In this document: positions 32,792 through 40,732 of the stretch, in pieces
Position numbering within the stretch: position 1 is the first letter of the stretch
Layout of the letters: each line of letters opens with the position of its first letter
Source of the DNA: an uncultured Jannaschia sp.
GTDB lineage: Bacteria > Pseudomonadota > Alphaproteobacteria > Rhodobacterales > Rhodobacteraceae
Length of the DNA: 64,000 bases
Reading direction: 5' to 3'
Assembly (NCBI GenBank): GCA_947494145.1
Contig: CANLTZ010000015.1
Coordinates: 1-64,000 of the forward strand
Notes under the pieces: generated by a model
Databases searched by the model: none
Told to the model about the DNA's origin: nothing
The model's input: the letters and a program-made list of their open reading frames with translations, nothing else
Translations under genes and position numbers: made by a program

Positions 32792-34339
32792 CTACGCGCG
32801 GACCACCCGAACCTTCGGCTCTGCCCCAAGGGACGCGGCGAGCGACTTGAAACGCGCCTCGGCCACCTCGCCGAAGAGCGCCTCACCATCGCCCCGGGGC
32901 AAGGACAGCTCCAGAATGCCTTTCTTGGGGTATAGCCTCAGCGCCCCCATCAGGGCCGGATCCTGGGCCGAAAACATCGCGCCAAAGCGCATGGCTTTGC
33001 CCACCACTTCAGCCTGCAAAGTGTCCGCTTCCCCAAGCAGCGGCGCCATGGCCTCGAACGGGGTGCCTTCGCGTTTGTTGCGGTAGCGGTGCAGCAGCGC
33101 GAGCCCTAGATAGACCCGCTCCGAATGGGTCAGGCCGCCCAGATTGGCGCGTGTGGCATTGTCGAAGCAAATTTCGGCGCGGTAATCGGGATGGGCCCGC
33201 CAGGACACGTCGTGAAGCAGGCAACAGGCCCGGATGAGCCGCCGCCGCCGGTCCTTCTCCCGTGCGAATAGCGGGGAGATGAAGCGATAAAGCACCCGCC
33301 CGAACCCCGGCAGCCGCGCATCCTTGGCTTCCGCAAAGCGGCAGCTTTCGATGAGCGGGTCGCGGGCGCGCAACACATCGGGCATCTGCTCAAACAAAAG
33401 GCCCTCCCGGATGCCATAGCTCGACACCGCCACTTCCTTCGGGTGGAAAGTCTTGATGACGCGCGACAGCACTTCGGCCGCGATGGGCACCAGCGACATG
33501 CGCGCCTGGGATGTCCCCGTCAGCTTCCCCAACTCCCCCATGTCGGAGCCTGCGATATAGTCGAATGTGGCCCGCAACTCCTTAGGGGTCATGATATATT
33601 CGTGCAGGACACGGAGAGGATAGCCCCGCCGCTCCATGTCAATGCGCGCGATGGCCCGCCAGGAGCCGCCGACGAGATAAATCCTGTCGTAGCGGTCGCG
33701 TCCCAATACGCGCGCCATCTCGACCACGCCCGCATCTATTTCCCGCTTGCGCGCCGAGCGGCCTTTTAGGCCTTCCAGCTTCAAGGGCCCAAGCTTGCCG
33801 GAAACCACGGCCCCCACTTCGCCGCGCGACAATTCCGAGAACTCCATGCTGGAGCCGCCGATATCGCACATCAGTCCATCCGCCTCGGGCCAGCCCAGCA
33901 ACACGCCCTGCCCGGAAAGCCGCGCCTCTTCGGTGCCGTCGATCACCCAAAGCTTCAGACCCGTTTCCGCCTCGACCTCCGCCTCGAAAGCGGGGCCGTC
34001 TTCGGCCTCGCGCACGGCGGCCGTGGCCACAGCAGTGAGCGAATTGACCTCCATCCCCCGCGCCAGGATGGCGAAGCGGCGGAGGGCAACCAGGGCGCGC
34101 GCGCGGCCTTCGGGGTTCAGGCGCCCGGATTCAGCCAGGCCCGCGCCCAGACCGCAGAGCAGCTTCTCGTTGAAGAAGTAGGCGGGCGAGCGCGCCGCCC
34201 CATCAAAAACCACCAGCCGAACAGAGTTGGAGCCCACGTCAATGACACCGACACGGCGCAAACCCCGCGCCTCGGGTCCATCGAAGAGCGGGGCACCGAA
34301 AGGCCCATAGCCGTCCGGGTCCATAGGATCATCGCGCAT
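32792..34339 (-). CDS. ppx: Ppx/GppA exopolyphosphatase family protein
   Basis: A 515-aa protein. The actin-like ATPase domain carries RRVGVIDVGSNSVRLVVFDG, AVATAAVREAEDGPAFEAEV, LMCDIGGSSMEFSEL and YLVGGSWRAIARI. The C-terminal HD-like region includes RACCLLHDVSWRAHPDYRAE. The family degrades polyphosphate or pppGpp. The pairing with ppk nearby favours polyphosphate. The ATG at 34339 is preceded by GGGGGAGG. It is on the same strand as ppk but separated by about 390 bp holding a tiny gene on the opposite strand. Confidence 0.93.
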   Translation of the reverse strand: MRDDPMDPDGYGPFGAPLFDGPEARGLRRVGVIDVGSNSVRLVVFDGAARSPAYFFNEKLLCGLGAGLAESGRLNPEGRARALVALRRFAILARGMEVNSLTAVATAAVREAEDGPAFEAEVEAETGLKLWVIDGTEEARLSGQGVLLGWPEADGLMCDIGGSSMEFSELSRGEVGAVVSGKLGPLKLEGLKGRSARKREIDAGVVEMARVLGRDRYDRIYLVGGSWRAIARIDMERRGYPLRVLHEYIMTPKELRATFDYIAGSDMGELGKLTGTSQARMSLVPIAAEVLSRVIKTFHPKEVAVSSYGIREGLLFEQMPDVLRARDPLIESCRFAEAKDARLPGFGRVLYRFISPLFAREKDRRRRLIRACCLLHDVSWRAHPDYRAEICFDNATRANLGGLTHSERVYLGLALLHRYRNKREGTPFEAMAPLLGEADTLQAEVVGKAMRFGAMFSAQDPALMGALRLYPKKGILELSLPRGDGEALFGEVAEARFKSLAASLGAEPKVRVVRA

Positions 34340-34540
34340 CCGGCCTCCCCCCGCCGCCACGGTTCGCTCACGATCTGGCATGGGTAAGCAGGATTGGTCA
34401 ATGAACGCAGAGCCAGGTGGTGACAGATCAGCTTTCCAAGTGGCGGCAGCGAATCCCCGCCGTGCTGCGCAATGCCGCCTTGCCATGCCGCCCACGTGCC
34501 GCACCTTCACCCCTCCACGTGATGCAAGAAGGAGCCGCCC

Positions 34541-34675
34541 ATGCCGACCCGTATTCTGCTGTTAACCCTACTTTCCGCGTCCGTCCTTGTTGCCTGCAAC
34601 CGAACGCCTTCACCCGGCCCACTCTCGGAATATGAACGCAGGTTTTCCGGCGATGTAGATGACGGAAGCGATTAA
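34541..34675 (+). CDS. 44-aa lipoprotein between ppk and ppx
   Basis: A very small gene: MPTRILLLTLLSASVLVACN is a full lipoprotein signal, with lipobox LVAC and Cys19, followed by a 25-residue hydrophilic tail (RTPSPGPLSEYERRFSGDVD) ending in DGSD. AAGGAG lies 6 nt before the ATG, an excellent ribosome binding site. It is encoded opposite to both neighbours. No family is recognised. The tail is too short for a folded domain, so it resembles entericidin-like or other small envelope lipoproteins by size only. Confidence 0.75.
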   Translation: MPTRILLLTLLSASVLVACNRTPSPGPLSEYERRFSGDVDDGSD

Positions 34676-34728
34676 TCTGCCAACGCGTCCCGCATGCGCT
34701 TCGGTCATGTCCAAAGCAGCCCGCGCCC

Positions 34729-36924
34729 TCATTCAGATGAGTGGGTCAGCGCGGGCACATCCTTCGCCCCGGCGGAGCCGCGGCCCGACAAAGACGGGTT
34801 TTCCATGAAGAAGCGATGGCAGGAAAACGGGTTCTCAAGAGCAGACAGATCGGGCCGCATCCAATCGCCTTCCGGGCCCAGCACCCAGCTTTGGGCCACA
34901 TCGGCGAAGTTCGCTGCCATGATCTGGCTGACGATCTGGGCCTTCACCGTCGGGTTCACGCATTCTACCAGCGTCTCGACCCGGCGGTTCAGATTGCGCC
35001 CCATCCAGTCAGCTGAGCTGATATAGACACGTGCCTTTTTGGACGGCAGCCCGGCGCCGTTGCCGAAACAGACGATGCGGCTGTGTTCCAGGAACCGACC
35101 CACCACCGATTTCACGCGGATATTCTCTGACAGGCCCGTCACGCCCGGGCGTAGCCCGCAGATGCCGCGGATGATCAGGTCGATGCGCACACCCGCTTGG
35201 CTGGCTGCATAAAGCGCGTCGATCACGTCGGGCTCGATCAGCGAATTCATCTTCGCCCAGATGACAGCGGGCCGCCCGGCGCGCGCATGTTCGGCCTCGG
35301 CGGCGATCGAAGTCAGAAGATGGTCCTTGAGCTGCATCGGCGAGATCGTGAGGCTTTCAAGCCCGTCAGGCGGCGCATAGCCCGAAATGTAGTTGAACAC
35401 CTTTGTCGCATCGCGCCCCAGCTTCTCGTTCACCGTGAACAGGCTCAGATCGGTGTAAATCCGCGCGGTGATCGGATGGTAATTTCCAGTACCAAAATGG
35501 GTATAGGTCACCAGCTTGTCGCCTTCGCGGCGGACCACGGTGCTGATCTTGGCGTGGGTTTTGTAGTTGGTGAAGCCATAGACCACGTGGGCGCCCGCGC
35601 GCTCCAACCGGCGGGATTGGCGGATATTGGCGGCCTCATCGAAGCGGGCCTTCAACTCCACCAGGGCGGTGACCTGCTTGCCCAGTTCCGCCGCCTCGCA
35701 CAAGGCGGCCACGATGGGGCTGTCGCGCGAGGTTCGGTAAAGCGTCTGCTTAATGGCCAGCACGTTCTTGTCCTGCGCGGCCTGTTGCAGAAACCGCACC
35801 ACCATGTCGAAGGTCTCATAGGGATGGTGCAGCAGCATGTCCTTCTGGCGGATGGCCGCGAACATGTCGCCATCATGGTCCTGCACGCGTTCGGGCACAC
35901 GCGGCATGAAGGTGGTCCAGAGCAAATCCTTGCGGTCGTCGACCACCAGTTCTTTCAACGCGGCCAGACCGATCAGCCCATCCACCTCGATCACTTCACT
36001 TTCCTCGACCCCGATTTCGTCGATGATTTCCCGCTTGAGGCCCTCGGGCGCACCCGCGGTGATCTTCATGCGCACCACTTCGCCCCGGCGGCGGCGTTTG
36101 AGCGCGGTCTCGAATTCGCGGACCAGGTCTTCCGCCTCCTCCTCCACTTCCAAGTCGCTGTCGCGCAGCACGCGGAAGGTGCAATGACCCTTCAGGACAT
36201 AGCCCGGAAACAGCCGCTCGATCTGCATCAGAAGCAATTCTTCCAGCGGCAGGAAGCGGATGCGCCCGTCCCGATCTTCAAGCCGCAGGAAGCGGTCGAT
36301 CTGGGCGGGAATAGGCAGAAGCGCGCGCAGCGTGCGGCTGTCGGACCGGCGCTCCAACTCCACGGCGAGGGCCAGGCCTTCATTGGGGATGAAGGGGAAG
36401 GGATGGGCCGGGTCGATGGCCAGCGGCGACACGATGGGGAAGACTTCGCGCAGAAACCGGTCGCCCATGGTGCGGCGTTCATCCGCGTTCAGACCGTCCG
36501 GGGTTAGCAGGCAGATGTCCTTCGCCTCCATCTCGCGCTTAAGGGTCTTCCACGCCTCCTGCTGGGCGGCCAGAAGGCGCACGGCATCTTCGTCGATCAT
36601 CACAAGCTGTTCGGCAGGCGTGCGCCCATCGGCAGCAGGCGTGCGGTTTCCGGCGCGGGCCAATTCCCGAAGGCCTGCCACGCGCACGGTATAGAATTCG
36701 TCCAGGTTGGCCGCACTGATGGACAGAAAGCGCAGCCTTTCCAGCAGGGGCACGCGGGGGTTTTCGGCCTCATCCAAGACGCGCCAGTTGAAGGCGAGCC
36801 AGGACCGTTCGCGGTTGAAAAACCGCTTAGGTGTCTTGGTGCGTTCTTCGTCCAGGTCGGTGGGCGCGGGCAGCGGCGCTTTGAGGAAATCGGCAGCAGG
36901 AATAGGGATCGCGGTATCGGGCAT
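34729..36924 (-). CDS. ppk1: Polyphosphate kinase 1
   Basis: A 731-aa PPK1 of normal length, making inorganic polyphosphate from ATP. The N-terminal domain starts at KRFFNRERSWLAFNWRVLDE and contains ISAANLDEFYTVRVAGL. The catalytic C-terminal domains hold LHHPYETFDMVVRFLQQAA, IKQTLYRTSRDSPIV and VVYGFTNYKTHAKISTVVRR with the phosphorylated His in KTHAK. RVYISSADWMGRNLNRRVE is the second phospholipase-D-like motif. The ATG at 36924 (MPDTAIP) is chosen; further upstream the frame runs into the hda-like gene. It lies 40 bp after the hda-like gene, probably in one operon. Confidence 0.97.
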   Translation of the reverse strand: MPDTAIPIPAADFLKAPLPAPTDLDEERTKTPKRFFNRERSWLAFNWRVLDEAENPRVPLLERLRFLSISAANLDEFYTVRVAGLRELARAGNRTPAADGRTPAEQLVMIDEDAVRLLAAQQEAWKTLKREMEAKDICLLTPDGLNADERRTMGDRFLREVFPIVSPLAIDPAHPFPFIPNEGLALAVELERRSDSRTLRALLPIPAQIDRFLRLEDRDGRIRFLPLEELLLMQIERLFPGYVLKGHCTFRVLRDSDLEVEEEAEDLVREFETALKRRRRGEVVRMKITAGAPEGLKREIIDEIGVEESEVIEVDGLIGLAALKELVVDDRKDLLWTTFMPRVPERVQDHDGDMFAAIRQKDMLLHHPYETFDMVVRFLQQAAQDKNVLAIKQTLYRTSRDSPIVAALCEAAELGKQVTALVELKARFDEAANIRQSRRLERAGAHVVYGFTNYKTHAKISTVVRREGDKLVTYTHFGTGNYHPITARIYTDLSLFTVNEKLGRDATKVFNYISGYAPPDGLESLTISPMQLKDHLLTSIAAEAEHARAGRPAVIWAKMNSLIEPDVIDALYAASQAGVRIDLIIRGICGLRPGVTGLSENIRVKSVVGRFLEHSRIVCFGNGAGLPSKKARVYISSADWMGRNLNRRVETLVECVNPTVKAQIVSQIMAANFADVAQSWVLGPEGDWMRPDLSALENPFSCHRFFMENPSLSGRGSAGAKDVPALTHSSE

Positions 36925-36964
36925 GATGCAGCGTCTGGACCAGTCATGTAACGGAGCCGTGACG

Positions 36965-37624
36965 CTAGGACGTGTCGCCCCCACTGTCCAGAAGCGCCCG
37001 CGCCAGCGCCACATTCGGCGCCGTCCCGCGGGCCAGCGATTCCGCGTCCAGACGCGCCACGATGGATTGCGCGGCGGCAAAGGACCGCTCCATCCGGCCC
37101 AGAAGGTAGCCGACCAATGCGGGCTTCACCGCCAGTTGCCGATCCGCGAAAAGCTTCAACAGGACGACTGACAATAGCGCATCATCGGGGTCTTCCAGCA
37201 CCGCTGGCGTCAGGGAGGCCAGACGGCTGGCCAGATCGGGCAATGTGACGCCCCAATCCGACGGCGCCTTGCGCCCGGTCAGCAAAAGTCGCGTGCCGGA
37301 CGAAACTGTCGCGTTCCACAGATGGAACAAAGCAGCTTCATCCACGCCCCGGTCCACATCCTCTACCACCAATGGCGCCTCAGCCAGCGCAACCACATCG
37401 CCGGCCAGATCCTGCGCGCCGACGATGCGTGCGCCCGCCTCGGCCGCCCAGATCCCGGCCAGATGGGACTTGCCCGACCCTTCGGGCCCAACCAGCGCCA
37501 ATCGGCCGCCAGGCCAGTCGCCATCGATCAGGGCCACAGCCGTGGCGTTGGCACGAGAAATCATAAAATCTTCGCGCCCCCCTGCCTCAAGCTGCGGCTG
37601 TTCAATGACCATTTGCCCGGGCAT
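36965..37624 (-). CDS. hda: DnaA-related Hda-like ATPase
   Basis: A 219-aa DnaA AAA+ homologue without the DNA-binding domain IV. ALVGPEGSGKSHLAGIWA is the Walker A region; PLVVEDVDRGVDEAALFHLW the Walker B; LTGRKAPSDWGVTLPDLASRL the sensor region with the conserved arginines; and ERSFAAAQSIVARLD the lid. Hda binds the sliding clamp and stimulates DnaA-ATP hydrolysis to prevent re-initiation. The N-terminal QMVIEQPQL region could be the clamp-binding motif, but this is weak. Located between the AI-2E family permease gene and ppk. Confidence 0.88.
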   Translation of the reverse strand: MPGQMVIEQPQLEAGGREDFMISRANATAVALIDGDWPGGRLALVGPEGSGKSHLAGIWAAEAGARIVGAQDLAGDVVALAEAPLVVEDVDRGVDEAALFHLWNATVSSGTRLLLTGRKAPSDWGVTLPDLASRLASLTPAVLEDPDDALLSVVLLKLFADRQLAVKPALVGYLLGRMERSFAAAQSIVARLDAESLARGTAPNVALARALLDSGGDTS

Positions 37625-37628
37625 GGTG

Positions 37629-38720
37629 CTATTCGGCCGCTTCTTTGTCGTCCGTCTTGGGTGGCGGCACGACCCGTCCGGTATAAAGCAAGCTCGTCTG
37701 GTATTCGCGGACGAGGAACCGCGTGATCACACCCAAGGCCGCTGCGACGGGCACGGCCACCAGCATGCCCACGAAGCCATAGATCGTACCGAACGCCGAC
37801 AACGCAAATAGCAACCAGACCGGGTGCAGCCCCACGCTTTCACCCACCAGCTTGGGCGTCAGAATATTGCCTTCCAGGAACTGCCCGGCCACAAAAATCG
37901 CGGCCACCAACCCGATGGACGTCCATTCCCCCCAAAACTGGAACAGCGCCAACCCGATGGCCAATGCCCCCCCAACCAGCGCGCCCACATAGGGGATGAA
38001 GGTGATCAGCCCGGCAACCGCGCCAACGACAAGGCCGAATTGCAACCCCACCGCCATCAGCGCCACGGAATAGAACGTACCCAAGATCAGGCAGACCGTT
38101 AGCTGGCCGCGCACGAAACTGGCCAGCGTGGCGTCGATTTCCCGGGCCAGGCTGCGGATCGTGTCCAAGTGGTCGCGCGGCAGCAAGTTGTCGATGCGCG
38201 CCACCATGTTATCCCAGTCGAGCAACATGTAGAACGCCACGACCGGCACAACGACAACGAAGACCAGCGCATTGACCACCCCGAAGACGCCCGCGACCAG
38301 CTGTTGCGCCAGCGCCCCGCCGCGTTCGCGCAGCATCTCGGCCAGATCGGCGAGGCCTTCGCGGATGATGCCGCCTTCGGCCACCAAGTCGGGGAAGCGC
38401 AGCGTCAACCAATCGCGCAGCGCCTCAAAATAGCCCGGTGCGGCGCGTGCAAGGGCCTGGGTCTGCTGGACGAGAAGCGGGATCAGGAACGCCACCGCCA
38501 GCACCAGAAGCGTAACACCCACAAGGGTGATGATGGCCGTGGCTGCCGCGCGCGGCAGCCCCATCGCTTCCAACCGGTCAGCCAGCGGGTCGAGGATATA
38601 GGCAATGGCGCCGCCCACGATAAACGGCAGAAGCACCGGGCCCAGAAACCACAGAAGCAACAGGAAGATCGCCGCCGCGATCCCCCAATACGTCACTTGT
38701 TGCCGCGCTGGCAAAGCCAT
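37629..38720 (-). CDS. AI-2E family transporter (YdiK/TqsA-type permease)
   Basis: A 363-aa membrane protein with about eight helices in the AI-2E family layout: YWGIAAAIFLLLLWFLGPVL near the start, VNALVFVVVVPVVAFYMLLD in the middle and TPKLVGESVGLHPVWLLFAL near the end. Family members export small molecules or act as sodium/proton antiporters; an AI-2 role is not implied by sequence. The ATG at 38720 follows GAGGAAAG; an in-frame GTG at 38735 overlaps that site. The stop lies 4 bp before the hda-like gene. Confidence 0.9.
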   Translation of the reverse strand: MALPARQQVTYWGIAAAIFLLLLWFLGPVLLPFIVGGAIAYILDPLADRLEAMGLPRAAATAIITLVGVTLLVLAVAFLIPLLVQQTQALARAAPGYFEALRDWLTLRFPDLVAEGGIIREGLADLAEMLRERGGALAQQLVAGVFGVVNALVFVVVVPVVAFYMLLDWDNMVARIDNLLPRDHLDTIRSLAREIDATLASFVRGQLTVCLILGTFYSVALMAVGLQFGLVVGAVAGLITFIPYVGALVGGALAIGLALFQFWGEWTSIGLVAAIFVAGQFLEGNILTPKLVGESVGLHPVWLLFALSAFGTIYGFVGMLVAVPVAAALGVITRFLVREYQTSLLYTGRVVPPPKTDDKEAAE

Positions 38721-38790
38721 GATCGCTTTCCTCACACCATTGGAGGCATCAGCATGGCCCCCGCCCGAGCCGCGCGCAAGCGCCCCCGTT

Positions 38791-39243
38791 TCAGGCGAGC
38801 CGCCCTTTCACAAGTGGCCCCACCGTGCCGAAATCGATCTGACCGGGATACTTCGTCTTCAGCACACCCATCACGCGGCCCATGTCGCGGACCGAGCTGG
38901 CACCGGTTTCGGCAATCGCGGCGCCGACGGCGGCCTCCACTTCGTCGTCGGACAGGCGACGGGGCAGAAACTCCTCGACGATGGCGATTTCATCGGTCTC
39001 CTGCTGAGCCAGTTCCAGCCGACCCGCTTCTTCATAGGCGCGGGCGCTTTCGCGGCGCTGTTTGACCATCTTGGCCAGGATGGCCGTGGCCTCGGCATCG
39101 CCCACGGTGCGGCCTTCAGCCCGCAGGGCGATGTCCTGGTCCTTCAGCGCAGCATTGATCAAACGCAGCGTGCTCACGCGCCGCTGATCCTTGTCGCGCA
39201 TGGCGGCTTTCAGGCCAGAATTCAGGCGCTCCCGCAAATCCAT
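38791..39243 (-). CDS. GatB/YqeY domain-containing protein
   Basis: A 150-aa YqeY-type protein: MDLRERLNSGLKAAMRDKDQ, RVSTLRLINAALKDQDIALR and EEFLPRRLSDDEVEAAVGAA, then SVRDMGRVMGVLKTKYPGQID. The domain resembles the tRNA-binding tail of GatB, and free-standing members have no settled function. The ATG at 39243 is the conserved start; the longer upstream frame crosses the divergent promoter region of carA. Conserved next to carA in many alphaproteobacteria (family knowledge). Confidence 0.92.
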   Translation of the reverse strand: MDLRERLNSGLKAAMRDKDQRRVSTLRLINAALKDQDIALRAEGRTVGDAEATAILAKMVKQRRESARAYEEAGRLELAQQETDEIAIVEEFLPRRLSDDEVEAAVGAAIAETGASSVRDMGRVMGVLKTKYPGQIDFGTVGPLVKGRLA

Positions 39244-39385
39244 CTGTTTCCCCGTTTCGGTGTCGAACGAACGGCGCATATAGCCACTTGCGATCCATCC
39301 GCAAACCCTGCGCCCGGTTGACGCCCCCTTTGCGTCTGCATACACCCCGGCGAGTTTGCCCGCCTGCCACCCTTCGGAGCCTGAC

Positions 39386-40531
39386 ATGACGCAGCCCCCC
39401 ACCGCTTGCCTCGCCCTCGCCGATGGGACCATCTTCAAGGGGCGCGGTTTTGGCGCCGCGGGCACGGCGGTGGCGGAACTTTGCTTCAACACCGCCATGA
39501 CGGGCTACCAGGAAATCATGACCGACCCGTCCTATGCGGGTCAGATCGTGACCTTTACGTTTCCCCATATCGGCAATACCGGCATCAATCCCGAAGATGA
39601 CGAAACCGCCGACCCGGTCGCCGCTGGCATGGTCGTCAAATGGGACCCGACGGAGCCGTCGAACTGGCGCGCGACGCGCGACCTGGAAGACTGGCTGGCC
39701 GCACGGGGCCGGATCGGCATCGGCGGCGTCGATACCCGCCGCCTGACCCGTTCCATCCGCCAACAGGGCGCGCCCCATGTGGCGCTGACCCATGACCCCG
39801 AGGGCAACTTCGACATCGAAGCGCTGGTGGCTCAGGCCCGCGCCTTCAAAGGTCTCGAAGGCGTCGATCTGGCGAAGGACGTCACGACCGCCCAATCCTA
39901 CCGCTGGGATGAAACCAAATGGGCCTGGCCCGAAGGCTATGGGCGCCAGACCGACCCGAAATACAAGGTCGTTGCCATCGACTATGGCGCCAAGCGCAAC
40001 ATCCTGCGCTCGCTCGCGCATGTGGGCTGCGACGTGACCGTGCTGCCGGCCACTGCCACCGCCGATGACGTGAAAGCGTTGAGCCCTGATGGGCTGTTTT
40101 TGTCCAACGGCCCTGGCGACCCCGCCGCCACAGGCGAATATGCGGTGCCCATGATCCGCGAGATGGTCGCCTCGGGCCTGCCGGTTTTCGGCATCTGCCT
40201 GGGCCACCAGATGCTCGCCATGGCTTTGGGCGCCCGCACGGTGAAGATGAACCACGGCCATCACGGCGCAAACCACCCAGTCCAACGCCGCACAGATGGC
40301 AAGGTGGAGATCACGTCCATGAATCACGGCTTCACCGTCGACACCCAGACCCTACCCGACGGGGTGGAAGAAACCCATGTCAGCCTCTTCGATGGGTCCA
40401 ATTGCGGGATACGTCTGTCAGGCAAGCCCGTCTTCTCGGTGCAATACCACCCCGAGGCGAGTCCCGGGCCCCATGACAGCGCGTATCTGTTCGACGATTT
40501 CGCCGCGGCCATGGATGCACGCGCGGATTAA
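39386..40531 (+). CDS. carA: Carbamoyl-phosphate synthase small subunit
   Basis: A 381-aa glutaminase subunit feeding ammonia to CarB for arginine and pyrimidine synthesis. The N-terminal CPSase domain has FKGRGFGAAGTAVAELCFNT, MTGYQEIMTDPSYAGQIVTF and GVDTRRLTRSIR. The class I amidotransferase domain has LSNGPGDP, FGICLGHQMLAMALGARTVK (nucleophile Cys in GICLGHQ) and QYHPEASPGPHDSAYLFDDF (catalytic His and Glu). The ATG at 39386 follows CGGAG. carB is not in the window. Confidence 0.97.
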   Translation: MTQPPTACLALADGTIFKGRGFGAAGTAVAELCFNTAMTGYQEIMTDPSYAGQIVTFTFPHIGNTGINPEDDETADPVAAGMVVKWDPTEPSNWRATRDLEDWLAARGRIGIGGVDTRRLTRSIRQQGAPHVALTHDPEGNFDIEALVAQARAFKGLEGVDLAKDVTTAQSYRWDETKWAWPEGYGRQTDPKYKVVAIDYGAKRNILRSLAHVGCDVTVLPATATADDVKALSPDGLFLSNGPGDPAATGEYAVPMIREMVASGLPVFGICLGHQMLAMALGARTVKMNHGHHGANHPVQRRTDGKVEITSMNHGFTVDTQTLPDGVEETHVSLFDGSNCGIRLSGKPVFSVQYHPEASPGPHDSAYLFDDFAAAMDARAD

Positions 40532-40732
40532 GGATTCGCTGACCGTTACGAGACAGCGGTTAATCGTTTCTTGCAAAACCACAATAGCGATCAAAGCAAT
40601 GCTTTGGCCATAACCCTCTCTGGTTGTGTGAAAATCCCTGGGCGGGGATGTGTCGCATTTTTGGCAGGGCCGATTAACGACCGGTCCATATCATTAACGT
40701 TGCATTAAGGACTCCGTGGGCAACCTCCGGGT

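Noticed and set aside
35197-36507. Plus-strand frame of 436 codons
   Set aside because: Antisense to ppk1, which carries all family motifs. Shadow frame.
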